Shown here one piece after another: positions 48,311 through 60,467 of a stretch of 64,000 nt of DNA. The stretch spans positions 4,888,701-4,952,700 of the forward strand of contig HG738140.1 in the NCBI GenBank assembly GCA_000499405.2, written 5' to 3'. The DNA is from Onchocerca volvulus. Lineage: Eukaryota; Nematoda; Chromadorea; Rhabditida; Onchocercidae. The translations under genes and the position numbers were made by a program. Below the pieces are notes generated by a model. That model was not told where the DNA came from. It did not search any database and saw nothing but the letters and a program-made list of their open reading frames with translations. Numbering within the stretch: the stretch's first letter is position 1; every line of letters begins with the position of its first letter.

Positions 48311-51300
48311 AGAATATTTTGATATGAATGATTAATTAATTATTTTTATCAAAATATTAACTGAAAAGATTTCTGATAAGAAAGAATGAGATCAAGAATG
48401 AAATTTCTTTTTAGCACACGTTGAGTTATCAATAACAATAGTAATATCAAATATTTCGCGATAATACTGAAGTTATCATGATAAGGATTGATAAATTGAT
48501 GATAAAGATGTGACTTGTGATAAAAATAGGTTTATATTTCATTTAAAATTTTTTTCAACATTTTAAAACTTTCTGGAGCACATCTTGACTTTCCTAAATA
48601 AAATTGAAGATAGGGATGCCTAATTAGTTCGCTCATTTAATTGTGTGAAAATTTAATGCAATTTATGAGAAATTTCTTATGAATTTTTTTGAAATACTTT
48701 TATTTTTTATTTTTTTATTTTTTTGAAATACTAGATGTTTTTAAGGAAATATGACAACTTCACTGAATCTAATCTTGTTTATAATTTTTCATGTACCTTT
48801 GAAATTGGATCACTTCGGCGAGAAATTTGAGATTCATATTTCCTCAAATTTCTAACTTCAAATCATTCTTCATTTTTTTTTGTTTTTGTTTTCTTTTTTT
48901 TTTACAAATTTTTTTTTTTTACAATCATTACGCCATTTCGTTAAAATGTTCCGTCAAATTTTAAATCATTTGAGAAGTGATCAAAATTAGGCATAATTAT
49001 GAAATTCTGATGATTTTATAAGAAAAATTTTGCATCTAATATAATGACCATAATGGTGAGAATAAATCAAAAATTAGAAATAAAGTATCGTTTTTTTTTC
49101 TTTTTAATATCTTTTTCTTATTTTTAAATTATTTCCAATTTACGAAACAATCATTTTATCGAGAAAAAAAAAATCAAGTTATTCATACTGAATATTTGAT
49201 CAAGAATTATCCTACAATTTCCTTCTTACTTCAATTATATTTTTAATAAACTGTGACATTTTTATTTTTTATCGCAATTTTAATCTATTAAATTATGTTT
49301 GAACCATATTTATTTCTATTTTGCTAATATTTGTATCCCAAAAAATACGATTAATGTGTAAGTCATGAAAATAAATAAAGAAGTGTTAATAATGTTGATA
49401 AAACATATTTGCGAAAGTTATACCGCAGTAACAAGCGAATTCTTTGCGAATACGTACGTGGAAAGAGCGTAACGAAAATTGACTTACCAATAAAAAACTA
49501 TCATTCAGTATTCGATTTGTTAAATTTTAATTCTCATTCTTATCGAAATGTAATATATATAATCCAAAAAAAAAAAAAAAACGCATTTCATTTATTATAG
49601 TTTTAATAAATCATTCGAATAAATTACATTTAATCCATTCATATTTCAATTCATATCGGAAATATTAATTCATGAACATGAGGAAGTAATAAATTTTATC
49701 TAAAGCGTATAAATGGAATTTGAAATTCATCATTTAAAAATAAATTGTATTAATTTCATTTGCTCCATGAGATAACTAAATTATTTATCTTAACTAATGG
49801 TACTACGCAAATAATTTTAATTAGATTTAATTAGATCAATATTTCAAATACTGTATTCCATTAAATCATTTCGAATATTGTATTTCACTAAAAAATCATT
49901 GCGTTAGCTGTAATCATACGATACAAATACCGTACTCTTATTACATCGTTGTATTACCGGAATTTTATCGGTATTACAGATACAGTATTTGCTATATTAT
50001 TATATCATGGAATTGCAAATAAATTGCATGAAAAATTTAGAAATTAATTTTAAATTATATATCGCCAAAAAATTATCTGCATATTCATGGTTGCATGCAT
50101 TCATAAATTATGCATGCATTCATGAAATGCATGCAATATGCAAGTAAATTCATTTAAATTATTTCCCTACGATGTTTTGCTTGTTCACATGAAAATTTGC
50201 GTGAGAAAAATATTGAAAATTCGTATTTATAATATGAATAAATTAATTCTTCGCATTTTTAGGTATCGACATCTAAATTTTCGGATTAACTAATCCAGAA
50301 AGAAAAACTACTAAAGTTTGTTTTTTAAATTGCTAACACAATTCAATCCAATTAAATTATAACAGCAATGAAATATCGACTTTTTTTTTCTGTATATAAT
50401 TAATTCTTTTGGATAATATCTATTTTGTCAAGTAAAACAAATGTATGGATAATACCATGTTTGAATTTATAATTAATTAGAAAATAGAGAAAATGTAAAA
50501 AGTTAGAACAAATTTTAAGAATTTTCATTTCTGATCTAAGTCATTAGTAGAGAAAATTATCTATCATTATTTCTTGAATAAATATTATATATTACATTGT
50601 ATTAAATCTATTTGTACTTTAGCAACATTCTTTATTTCTTTATTTTTCAATATTTTAATGAGAAATTTTTGAAATTTAACCTTACATCTATTTTTAAAAT
50701 GAGAAGTTTGATAATTGCATAAGCTGTGATGACCTTCTTCATTAAATTAGATTCAAAAAAATACTGTCACTATATTTTTTCATGCAGAAATGTTTCACTT
50801 TTTTTTTTAGAAATTTAAAAAAATGAAATTTTAAATTGTTTAATTTCAATTTGTTTACTTAACATTTCAATATTTTTTGAATTTGATTTGCTAACTAAAT
50901 CATTGTTATATATTAGATTAATTTGATTTCTGGATTATAATTTCACCTTTGTCTTCAGACAAGATGATATGATAGCATGATAACACGATGAGCAATATAA
51001 GTGACGAAATTTCGAATCATAGTTTATACGACATTTTTCAAACAATACAACGTAGAAGATTTTGATTATTATATTAATAACTTGAGGATTTTGATAAATT
51101 TATAACTTTCAAAGTGATATTTCATTTGTTAGAAATTTATCTTTAACAAAATTTGCCGAAATTCTTACTTTTTTTATCACGACAATAAGATGATAATAAG
51201 TTATTCATGACTATAAAATGAAAATAAATTAAGGAAATTTTTTGGCTCGAAAATATTACTGAAAATTGAAACTTCTCATTTTATTAACAATTTTCGAAAA

Positions 51301-51776
51301 ATTTAATAAAAAAAAAATTTTTTCCATTTATTTTTTTCATCCTAATTCCTTCTCCAAAATTTTCCCATCCATAATGATGAAGGAATTATTCCTTCTTCAT
51401 GATTGCTATGCAAAGGAAATGCAATTTAATTTTTGCTTCTTTACTTTACAACAAAAATAATTCTCTATAAATCGATTCATCTTGAAAGCTTTTTTTAAAT
51501 AAAAGCAAATTAAAAGTTGAAATAATGAATTGAATCTGGAATTGTTTTCGATAAAAAAGTTGCCGACAATTTTTATCTAATTTATGCATTAATATTTTAT
51601 TATTCGGAAAATTTCCAATTTTATTGAGATGAATTTTAAAAAAGCGAAAATCTTTATGACAAATAAATCGAACATCATTTGGCACATTGCAAAAATACAA
51701 CTTTTCGATTTGTCATTTTCCAAAAAATTATTTTTCCTTTGCTTTCATCTTTCATATGCACATTCATTTGTGTTAT

Positions 51777-51832
51777 ACTGTAATCTTACAGTGGTTTCAT
51801 GTGAGTCTGTACTCTACGGTAATTTTACAGTA
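51777..51832. other. Two adjacent ACTGTAA/TTACAGT palindromes
   Basis: ACTGTAATCTTACAGT (51777-51792) is a perfect inverted repeat with a 2-base spacer. TACGGTAATTTTACAGTA (51815-51832) is a near copy 38 bases further on, together reading as an old tandem pair. Confidence 0.55.
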
Positions 51833-54626
51833 ATCCCCAAACTTATTATAATTTCAGTCGAAAAGATTTATGGTCAATTTGTACTTGATAGTGTTATAAA
51901 AAAAAATTAGTGCTTTTTTTCTAATAATTTTTTTATCTCTCAATTCAATTTTTTATCAATTGATCGCTTAATCAAAAAGCCTCAAATATTTACTGGTTCT
52001 CAATGGCAAAAAGTTTACGAATGGTTCACAGTTTTTTTTTTTTAAATAAATAAGCCATATTTCCTGATTCAATTGTTCCTATTTTTTTGGGCTTATCAGT
52101 AATGATAAATGCTGGACAGATTTTTATCATTTGGACTTATCAATGATGATGAATGTTGAACGATTTTCATTTTTTGGACCGAACTTATTATTTCATTCTG
52201 TTTAATTTAGCAAAACCATTTAATAAAATTGGCTTGGCTTAAATTTTTCTATCGACTTTTTCATTTTTTTTTTTTTTTGTGGAGATGGAGACAAGAGCAA
52301 AAAGAATTGAATAAGATCGAAGTGGATTCGAGGACAGATCCTATTTCAGAGACTAATCAACTTATTATGCATATTTTCATAATACGAGACTACTTCTGTC
52401 ATTCAATTTAATCATTATTAAAAAAAGAATTCATTTCGCATTGGAATATATTCGTTATGATGAATTATTTCATTGAATGCAATGTTTAAAAATGAATTTC
52501 CTAAATATTTACAGAATTATTTCGCAAAACTCCTGCATTTTTTCTGTGAGAAAATTTCAAAATTCACAAAATATCTCCAAATTTTTTTTTATTTTCTTTG
52601 AAAATTAAATTTTTGATCTGTCCCTTTTGCGGGTATAAATTACTAATATCTCTTTCATTTGTGGTAACAAATTATTAATAAGTTTGATGAATTAAAAGGA
52701 AAATTTTTTGTTGATAAATTTAGCAATCAAATTTTCTTGTCATTAAATCCTATTCAGTGTAATTTCTAATAATTTGCAAAATTTAATTTAAAAATAATTT
52801 TATCCGTTCCGTTCAATCGTCTGATTAAGTTAAATTGAAAAAAAAAAAAAAGAAAAAAACGAAACATTTCGAAAATGCAACATCTTTGTAAAATGAAATT
52901 TCAAATAATTGCAAGTTAAATTTGTTCATTTTTTTTCCCCTAAACATGTGAAACTTCTTACAATTAGAGTAAATTGATTCTGCTCAAAAATTGAACGGTT
53001 TTCATTTGAAAAGTGGAATAAAGTTTGAAATTTGAAAACTAAATCATTCAAAAAAAAAAAAAAAAAAGGAATTTTAGCTTCATTCGAAATGTAACCAAAT
53101 TAAGAATTCGTTCAAAATGATTGCAAATGATGCTTCCTTTACCGGATTTCATTTTTAAATTAAATTTAATCTTACTGTAATAAAAATATCATTTCGTTTT
53201 TTTTTTTCTCTTCTTTTCTCTGTCATTAAATTTTTGAGAATTTAGGAAATTTTCATACATAACACAAAGAGCAGTTTCAGATTACATATTTTCTTCGTTT
53301 CAAGCAGAAATTCATTTCAACATTTTTCATAACTTCCAAGAAGTTCTATTTTTTCTTTCCTTTCTTCTTTTTTTTTTTTTAAATTTCAAAGTAATATTTA
53401 CATTTTTTTATTATAAAGCTTTTCAAAATTTTTCACTTCTTTTCATCCATAATTATATTGGGTTTTAAGTTCTTTTAAATTATTTTTTGTTTTTAAATTT
53501 TTTTTTGTTTCTAATCTTCATTACAAATGATTTTATTCAGCAAATATTTTAATAATTAGTTTCAGATCCTACATTTGCTGATTAAAAATTGATTAAAACA
53601 TTCAATAGAGATTAACATCAAATTTAAATTTGATATTTGATTGAGCAAATTAAATTAATTCCAAATAACTTTCTATCATGGCTTTTTATAGCCTTATCAA
53701 ACTTGTGATAATAATAAACAAATGTTTTATGAGAATATCATCATATTTGATATTAAAAAAAAAAAAAAAAACAGAAAGCTATTTTCAATTAATCATAGAA
53801 ATTAATTTCGTTCGATTCTGGCTTCATTTAATTAAGCATTATGATAATCCAAATAATTCTGATAAGTGCAATCGCCTTTTTTTTAAGCTTAAAAAAAAAT
53901 GAAACAAGTTTTCTAGATTGTTTTAACTAATTATACTAAGTAATTTTAATAATTAATATGAAATTGCTTGTTTTTCTCTTACCAATCGGTAATCTTTTAA
54001 TTATTCATTTCATTTCAAACAAATTTACAACACTCCAAAAAAAAAGAAAATTGTCTTTTTTTCTATTTGGATTCCGAAAAAACGACTGAATAATTGGCAT
54101 GATTCCCGAGATACTGCCAATGTCGACGTGTTTTAAAAAATAAGATTGCATCTAAAATTCAAGAAGTTAATTTCTTGAAAGTAATTTTTTTGAAAAAAAA
54201 AAAATTTTTTTCAAAAATTAAATATTTGAAACTATTTCAAAATGTTTCAGATTAGACTGGAACATGAAAATAGGTTCTAAAATACTGCATGTCGTAACGT
54301 TTTGTTAATTCCGAGAAATATATTTCGTGATTTAAGTGAATTTCATCTTACTTCAAAATTTTATCAACCTTCCCGTTAATTTTATCATTTTATCATTTCA
54401 TTGTATTTTACCAATTTGAACATGTAAAAGGTATGTTTATTTAGCTATCAGTTCGTAAGTTTTAATTCAAACCTAATGAATAATTGAACTTAATTAATAG
54501 TTTATGCCAAAACATTTACAAATATGTATGAAATATATTATTGGCATATTTTTTCCAAAAATTGATCATTATCAATGATATGAAATTATTAAAAAAATAG
54601 GCAAAAAAATCATTACCTTGAAATAA

Positions 54627-54971
54627 ATGTACATCATGTTATCATTATCAGTAATGTTGTCACCCCGTTTTTACCCACAGGATATTAATGATAATGATAA
54701 TGATAATGATAACATGATGCATGTTTATTTTATTTTTTATTTTTTTGGAACACTTTTTCATTTGATTGGTTCAAATAAATTACCATTATTATCATTCTTT
54801 TTTTTTCTAATTATTCTTAAAATAAATTATTATCATCTCTTTCTATCATAATCATTTTTCATATTCATTGCTTAAAATAAATTGTCATTATTATCATTAC
54901 CCCTTTTTTAATTCTAATTAATTATTCTTGAGATAAATTATTATTATCGATTTCTATCTCAATCATTCTTT
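54627..54971. repeat. ATTATC-rich repeat with a perfect 19-bp inverted repeat
   Basis: CATCATGTTATCATTATCA (54632-54650) is the exact reverse complement of 54701-54719, with a 50-base spacer containing a GC-richer CACCCCG segment and a (GATAAT)n run. To the right, diverged blocks of ATAAATTATTATCAT followed by TTTCTATC and AATCATT recur at about 54825, 54875 and 54935. Confidence 0.65.
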
Positions 54972-55496
54972 CCTTTTTTTCTTTTTAGATTGATTAAATT
55001 TGTAATCAAAACAAAAAAATTGTTTACATAAGATATCAACAAATGAACATACTATTATCAAAAACGCACTATGCATATTTTTCTATTTATTATTTCACAG
55101 TTTTTTTTCGGGAAATTAAAAGAAAATTTAAGTATTTGAAAAAAATTTAAATATTTGGAGAATTTAAGTATAAGCTGTAATACATTACAGAATTCATCAT
55201 TATCATTATCATTATCAGTTGATTATTTCTTCTAGTATAAAATGATCAAATCTTCTCCGATCCTAACTTTCAAGCTGTATTGAACTATCCTTCTATTTTA
55301 ATTCCTGGTTATTTCTTTTTTTTTTTTATTGAAATTTGATTTTCAAACTAAAAAGAATGCAACTCAAAAAACGCCAATTCAATCAACGAAAAAAAAAAAA
55401 GGAAAAGAAATTCATTATTCTCATGAACTTTAAACAATTTCATTACATTTCAGGCAAGAAAAAGGAGTATTTGGAAAAAAAAAAAAAATTTCAAAA

Positions 55497-55973
55497 CTAC
55501 TTTTCTATAATATGCTTTGAATCTATGAACCAATCCATTCTTCTTTTTTTTTTTTCTTCGTCCAATTCGAATGTGATATTCTTAGAAGCATTTTTAGAAA
55601 AATTGTTGCGTTCAACATTTTTACAAAAAAAAAAAAGGTCAAAATTTGAAAAGCCAAAATGATCTTTTCCAAAAAGAGCCATAAATCTTAAAATTTTTTG
55701 GTTCTTTTTAGGAACGAAAAAAAAGCCTCTTTTTCGATGATTCGGCATTTTTTTGACATTTTCGTATAATTTTGACAGCCATTTAAATATTAGATGCGGT
55801 ATTTGATGACAGCAATCATCAACCTGTAATGGATAAGAATTCGCTGCCAGTTCTTTCCTTGCTTTTTGATGATTGCTTACGTTTTTTTTTTTTTTCGCAA
55901 AATATTTGGGTGTTTTCGCAAAATGTTTTGGCAAAAAATATTTTCGAACATTTTGCATTACTTTTTCAACCAT
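55497..55973 (-). CDS. Unrecognised 158-codon open frame, unproven
   Basis: This is the longest frame in the gene-poor region. It starts at an ATG (55973) and is basic and Phe-rich: N-terminal Lys-rich helix, a segment reading LQVDDCCHQIPHLIFKWLSKLYENVKK, a GKDHFGFSNFDLFFF stretch and a Glu/Lys-rich end. Homopolymers supply many of its Lys and Phe codons, and an overlapping plus-strand frame exists (55336-55662). No family is recognised and no splice sites support it. By my rough stop-codon estimate for this composition, a frame this long is unlikely by chance but not excluded. Confidence 0.25.
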   Translation of the reverse strand: MVEKVMQNVRKYFLPKHFAKTPKYFAKKKKNVSNHQKARKELAANSYPLQVDDCCHQIPHLIFKWLSKLYENVKKMPNHRKRGFFFVPKKNQKILRFMALFGKDHFGFSNFDLFFFCKNVERNNFSKNASKNITFELDEEKKKRRMDWFIDSKHIIEK

Positions 55974-56431
55974 TTGTTGCTAATCCAACAAATTAGAATA
56001 AAAATTAATGTAGACGAAAATGATAGAAATTTAAATAGAATAAAAATAAAATGAAATGAAATTGAATACGAATAAAACTGAAAAAGAATAAACTAGAAAA
56101 AAAGTAGAAATGAAAATTAAATTTTCTCGTTTTAATTGTAAACAACATTCGAATGTTATGTATAATTGAACATCTCGCTGAATTACAGAATTAAATTATT
56201 CATTCTTATAATTTAATTCAGTAATTTAGTACTAAAATACTCGTTTAGTGAAAAATAATTCGAAAAAATCTCACGGATTAAAATTTTACAAAATTTTACA
56301 ATTCATAAAATAATTATCAATTTGCTTCATTCCATGAAGGATTTTAATTTGAAATTGCAAAAAATTATTATACAAAATTAATTATTTGGGAAATTTTTCA
56401 TTCTCACAGATATAAATATTATTTGTTTTTT

Positions 56432-56466
56432 AGGAGAGAGAGAGGGAGAGAGAAGGAGAGAGAATG
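56432..56466 (+). repeat. (GA)n-rich microsatellite
   Basis: An imperfect GAGAGAGAGAGGGAGAGAGA run. Similar CT-rich runs are at about 45066-45092 and, in TTC38 intron 1, at 20098-20118. Confidence 0.85.
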
Positions 56467-57372
56467 AAAGTAATATTTGATTGGTTTGAAATGTTCTTCA
56501 ATTCTGTCCGAAAAGGAAATAATAGCTTAAGAATAAACGATCCATCGAAAACAGATGTATTTTTTTGAAAATTTCATTTTTTTATATTTTTTGACCAATT
56601 TTTTTATAAATTTTCGCTTTCGTAATTTCAAATTATTATTGATTAATTTTCATTCGAATTAATTCAATGTTTAGAAACTCTAGCAAATGATAAAACTTTT
56701 GTTTCAAAATGAGTATTTTCATCTATTTAAAAAATCTCTTTTGCATTTGTTCTACTTGGCCTAAAAATCTTTTTGTGTTCAGTATTTTTTTTTTTCATTT
56801 AGTGCATAATAATGTCAAAGTACTGTATAATAATGACATTTAAAAATTGATAAATTAAAAATGATATGTTAAAAATGATATAAGTCAATTCCAGTCGGTT
56901 CAAATCTATCACAGGAATCTTGCAAGTTATATTTTAAAATCCATTTTAAATGAATTTCTTCTTCTATCTTGATATTCAATATAAAAAAATTTACTAAAAA
57001 TTGAAAAATTAAATTTTTTAAATTAAATCCAAATAAATTCAACCGGTTAGACTTGATTCAACAAGTGAATTTTACACCTCTTATACATCATTTAATGAGA
57101 AATTAAATGATTTTAATTTTTATACAAATTATTCCTTTTTCGGATAAAAATGAAATAATTGTTACTTTACATTCATTAGAAATGATATTTGATTTCTATC
57201 TCATGCAAACTGAAAATCATTCATCAGAATGTTTCAAATTTTAATAGTAAAAGTCTTATTATCCTTGTTTTTTTTTTTAAATCGATCCTACGAATTTGAT
57301 ACTTAGAAATTCAATTACTTTTTTCGGTTTTTAGATTTTTTCTTCTCTTCATTTTTCTCTGTTTTTCTATCG

Positions 57373-57403
<31 letters not shown>

Positions 57404-57820
57404 ATTAGATCCATTTAAATGGGAAAAGAAATCAAATGAGAATCTTTTCGCTTATTATTTTGCTTTAATAAAAGAGAAATTTTTAATGCAAACAAATGAA
57501 ATTTTAATAAACTCATGTCAAATTAAAAAATGTCAAAAAAAGAATTTTTAAAAATATTCAAAAAAAAAATGCGTTTCCCGGAAAACAAAAACAAAAAACT
57601 TTCCAGAAAATACTTCAATTGTCAAGTAATATTTCTGCGATGCTAACATTTGATAAATACGCAAAGTTATAAAATTATATGATTGGAGGAATATATTTTT
57701 ATTTACCAAGTAAAATTGTGATTAAATGGCTTTCAAATTTGTTTACATTTGGGATTTGAGAAAGAAGAAAAATGAAAAAGCAGAAATAACGAAGTTGGAA
57801 ATAAGCTGAATAAGCTGATC

Positions 57821-57889
57821 TTTTCATACAAGATTGATAATTTCAGCTTTTTGAAGAAATAAGCTGTAATTATCAATCTTGTATGAAAA
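57821..57889. ncRNA. Near-perfect 29-bp hairpin, candidate small-RNA precursor
   Basis: The left arm 57821-57849 (TTTTCATACAAGATTGATAA and nine more) pairs with 57861-57889 with one T-T mismatch and an 11-base loop. The roughly 69-base hairpin has the size and tight loop of a microRNA precursor. Extra copies of AATAAGCTGA lie just left of it. A palindromic mobile-element remnant is the main alternative. No known mature sequence is recognised. Confidence 0.38.
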
Positions 57890-59636
57890 ATTTTATTAAA
57901 GTAAGTTATTTTTCTCGGAGATGAAACAGCCTCGAATATTTCCTTGGCCATCTAAATTTAAAAATAACCAAAAAGAACAGTTTAAAAAAACAGTTAAAAT
58001 AACCAAAAAGAATCGACTCATTTTACTATTATTTTTTGATCAAAAATTCCAGAAGTTATAATCAAAGTCGGAAATTCCAGAAGCAGATCAATCAAGATCA
58101 AAAATTTCAGGAATTAAAATGAAAATCAAAAATTTCAGAAGAAGTTTAATCATAATTAAAAAATCTGGAAGAAAAAATTATATCCGTTTTAAGGGAAACT
58201 TGTAAAAGTTTTGTAAGAATTTTTAGTAAAATTTTTGAAATTTTAAAAATTTGCTAGATTACTAAACTTGCTTTATTTTATATAGTGAAATGAATCAATC
58301 ATTTCAATATTTCAAATCGTTTTCTTTAAATGCAGAAGTTAAATTTACTGATTTGATGAATGTTTTTAGCTTTGCCCTAAAAATCAGTCAATTTAAACAC
58401 AGAATCTTTCAAAGCATCTAAAAAAAGAAAAAAAAATAAAGCTGAACTTTTTTGTCTTTTTTTTTTTTTTTTTTTTTTTTTAGGATAATTTCTTTCAAGT
58501 TAGTTTTTAAATTCTGAAAAAATAGTTTTAAAAAATTGCAATTTTATGATGTAAATTATTGATAGTGAATAATCATAATGCGATAATTTCAGTTAATCAA
58601 TGATTAGGAAATAATTCAAAATTTTTGCATTTCTTTTCTTTCAATAAATCATTTTATATAATTTTTGTTTTGATGTATGAATTTCAGAGAACTCTATATT
58701 ATTACATATAGCAAATAATCAGCTAATTACTTAATTAGTCCATCGGTAATTGAAATTTGCTACAAAAGATGCTTGTAAACAGAAAATATGATATGATAAT
58801 ATCAAATGCAATGTAAGAATAAATATGAGATTATAGTAAAGCAGTACTACTGTACATTTTTTTGATATTTCAATTTAAAAAATGATAATACTGATAATTT
58901 GCAAGCAATTACAACATATCAGGATTGATATTTTTTTCAAATGTTGAATAAAACTGAATAAATTACATATTTCAGACAGTTTATGCCATGTATATCATAC
59001 GAATTAGGCGAAATTTTTGGAAACTAAACTCCATGATGTAGTTTTTCAAATAATCACAAAATTTTTTAATTTTTTAAAATAATTATGTCTAGAACTTACA
59101 AATTCTCTCATAAATATATCAGATTTCATTTAACAAAGTACAGTAGTAATAAAATGAATAAGGCTTCAACTACTTTAGAAATTTAAGCCATACAAAATAA
59201 ATTGATGAATTAAAAAACAAATTAAATTAAAAAATAAATTAATGCATTTATAAATTTGCAATTCAGGAAGTTGTCATTATTTCATAGAACTTCTTGAATT
59301 GTAAAATTCTATCAGCAGTCACTATTTGTTATTCATTAATCATTTAAAAATTTTTCATTTTAAAAATCTTTATTGAATTTTTTTTGTTCAGTTTTAAAAT
59401 GCAATTCGATCTGAATATTAATAAACAACGGCACTATTTATTTTTCAATCACACTTGATAAACTAAATTATTATTGTTGGTGTGATAAATTTGGTATTAA
59501 TAAATGCAGCATTTAGAATTTATAACTTTCTCTGATATTCATTGATTGTGAATAATTTTATTCTTTGCTTTTGCAATTTTGTCATTTTCAATTTTCAATT
59601 TAATCGCTGTTGCAGAATATCAAAGAGATATTTTAT

Positions 59637-59667
<31 letters not shown>

Positions 59668-59821
59668 AAAAATTACCCTCCAGCATTATGTTACAATGAT
59701 TAACAGAAAAGCAGGGGGTAACCTTTTAATACTGAAATTTGTTGCATAAAATATTTGTTTGAAAATAAATTTTCTTGCTTTTTTTGGTTCTATTTTTTTT
59801 CGGTAAATAATTTAATGTAGC

Positions 59822-59881
59822 AAATTCCGATTATTTCCCTTTTTGCATCCAAATTCCGATTATTTCTCTTTTTGCATCTAA
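59822..59881 (+). repeat. 30-base tandem duplication
   Basis: ATTCCGATTATTTCCCTTTT followed by TGCATCCAA is repeated immediately with two or three changes (CTC for CCC, CTAAG for CCAAA). Confidence 0.75.
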
Positions 59882-60467
59882 GCTATTACTGCGCATTTTC
59901 AATTTTAAAAAATTAAAAATATGCAGCGAATTTAAACTTTCCAATATTCTTAAAATAATAACTTTTGCTTAAATTTGCTTGATCCATCTATTTGTATATT
60001 TATGCTAAACGTTTTTTTTTAAATTGAAATATGCATACATCATGCTAACAATAAAATAAATCAAAAGTTTTGATTTGCGATATTTCCGCTCATTTTAAAT
60101 GATTATAATTGTTCAACCGATAATAAAAGTATATATCAATAAAGTTGCATGCGTGAAATCAATAACTAAATAAGACTTATGTCTAAAATTAAATAAATCT
60201 ACAACTAAATTTATCTTATTAGGTTGATAACGTTATAATAATTATTTCGATTCTGTAAATGGATTTCGGAGTATCATAAGCCATTAATTATTACCGTTGT
60301 TTATAAGAAGTATTATCTAATCATGATCGAAGCAACTAATAAATAAGAATGAAATTTGCTAACAACTAATTAAATAATATTCTGTAAATGTTGATTAGAA
60401 AAAACGTTTCGCAAGCGATTTATTCCGATTTATTGATTTAATTTAAATAGAAATTTTTCAGTTTCAT

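Larger units (their letters stand above)
37152..60461. other. Gene-poor region of about 23 kb
   Basis: No frame here combines length, splice signals and a recognisable product. The sequence is dominated by A/T homopolymers, microsatellites and degenerate local tandem duplications (listed separately). Because it lies upstream of both a minus-strand gene (to the left) and a plus-strand gene (to the right), it is the shared 5' flank of the two and may hold distant regulatory sequence or non-coding exons. Open frames such as 39297-39536, 46885-47085, 51629-51910 and 52229-52411 are likely chance. Confidence 0.5.

Noticed and set aside
52229..52411. Plus-strand 60-codon frame with a hydrophilic end (KIEVDSRTDPISETNQ)
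   Set aside because: Depends on a non-ATG start and a T run; no splice continuity to the C2 gene could be shown.
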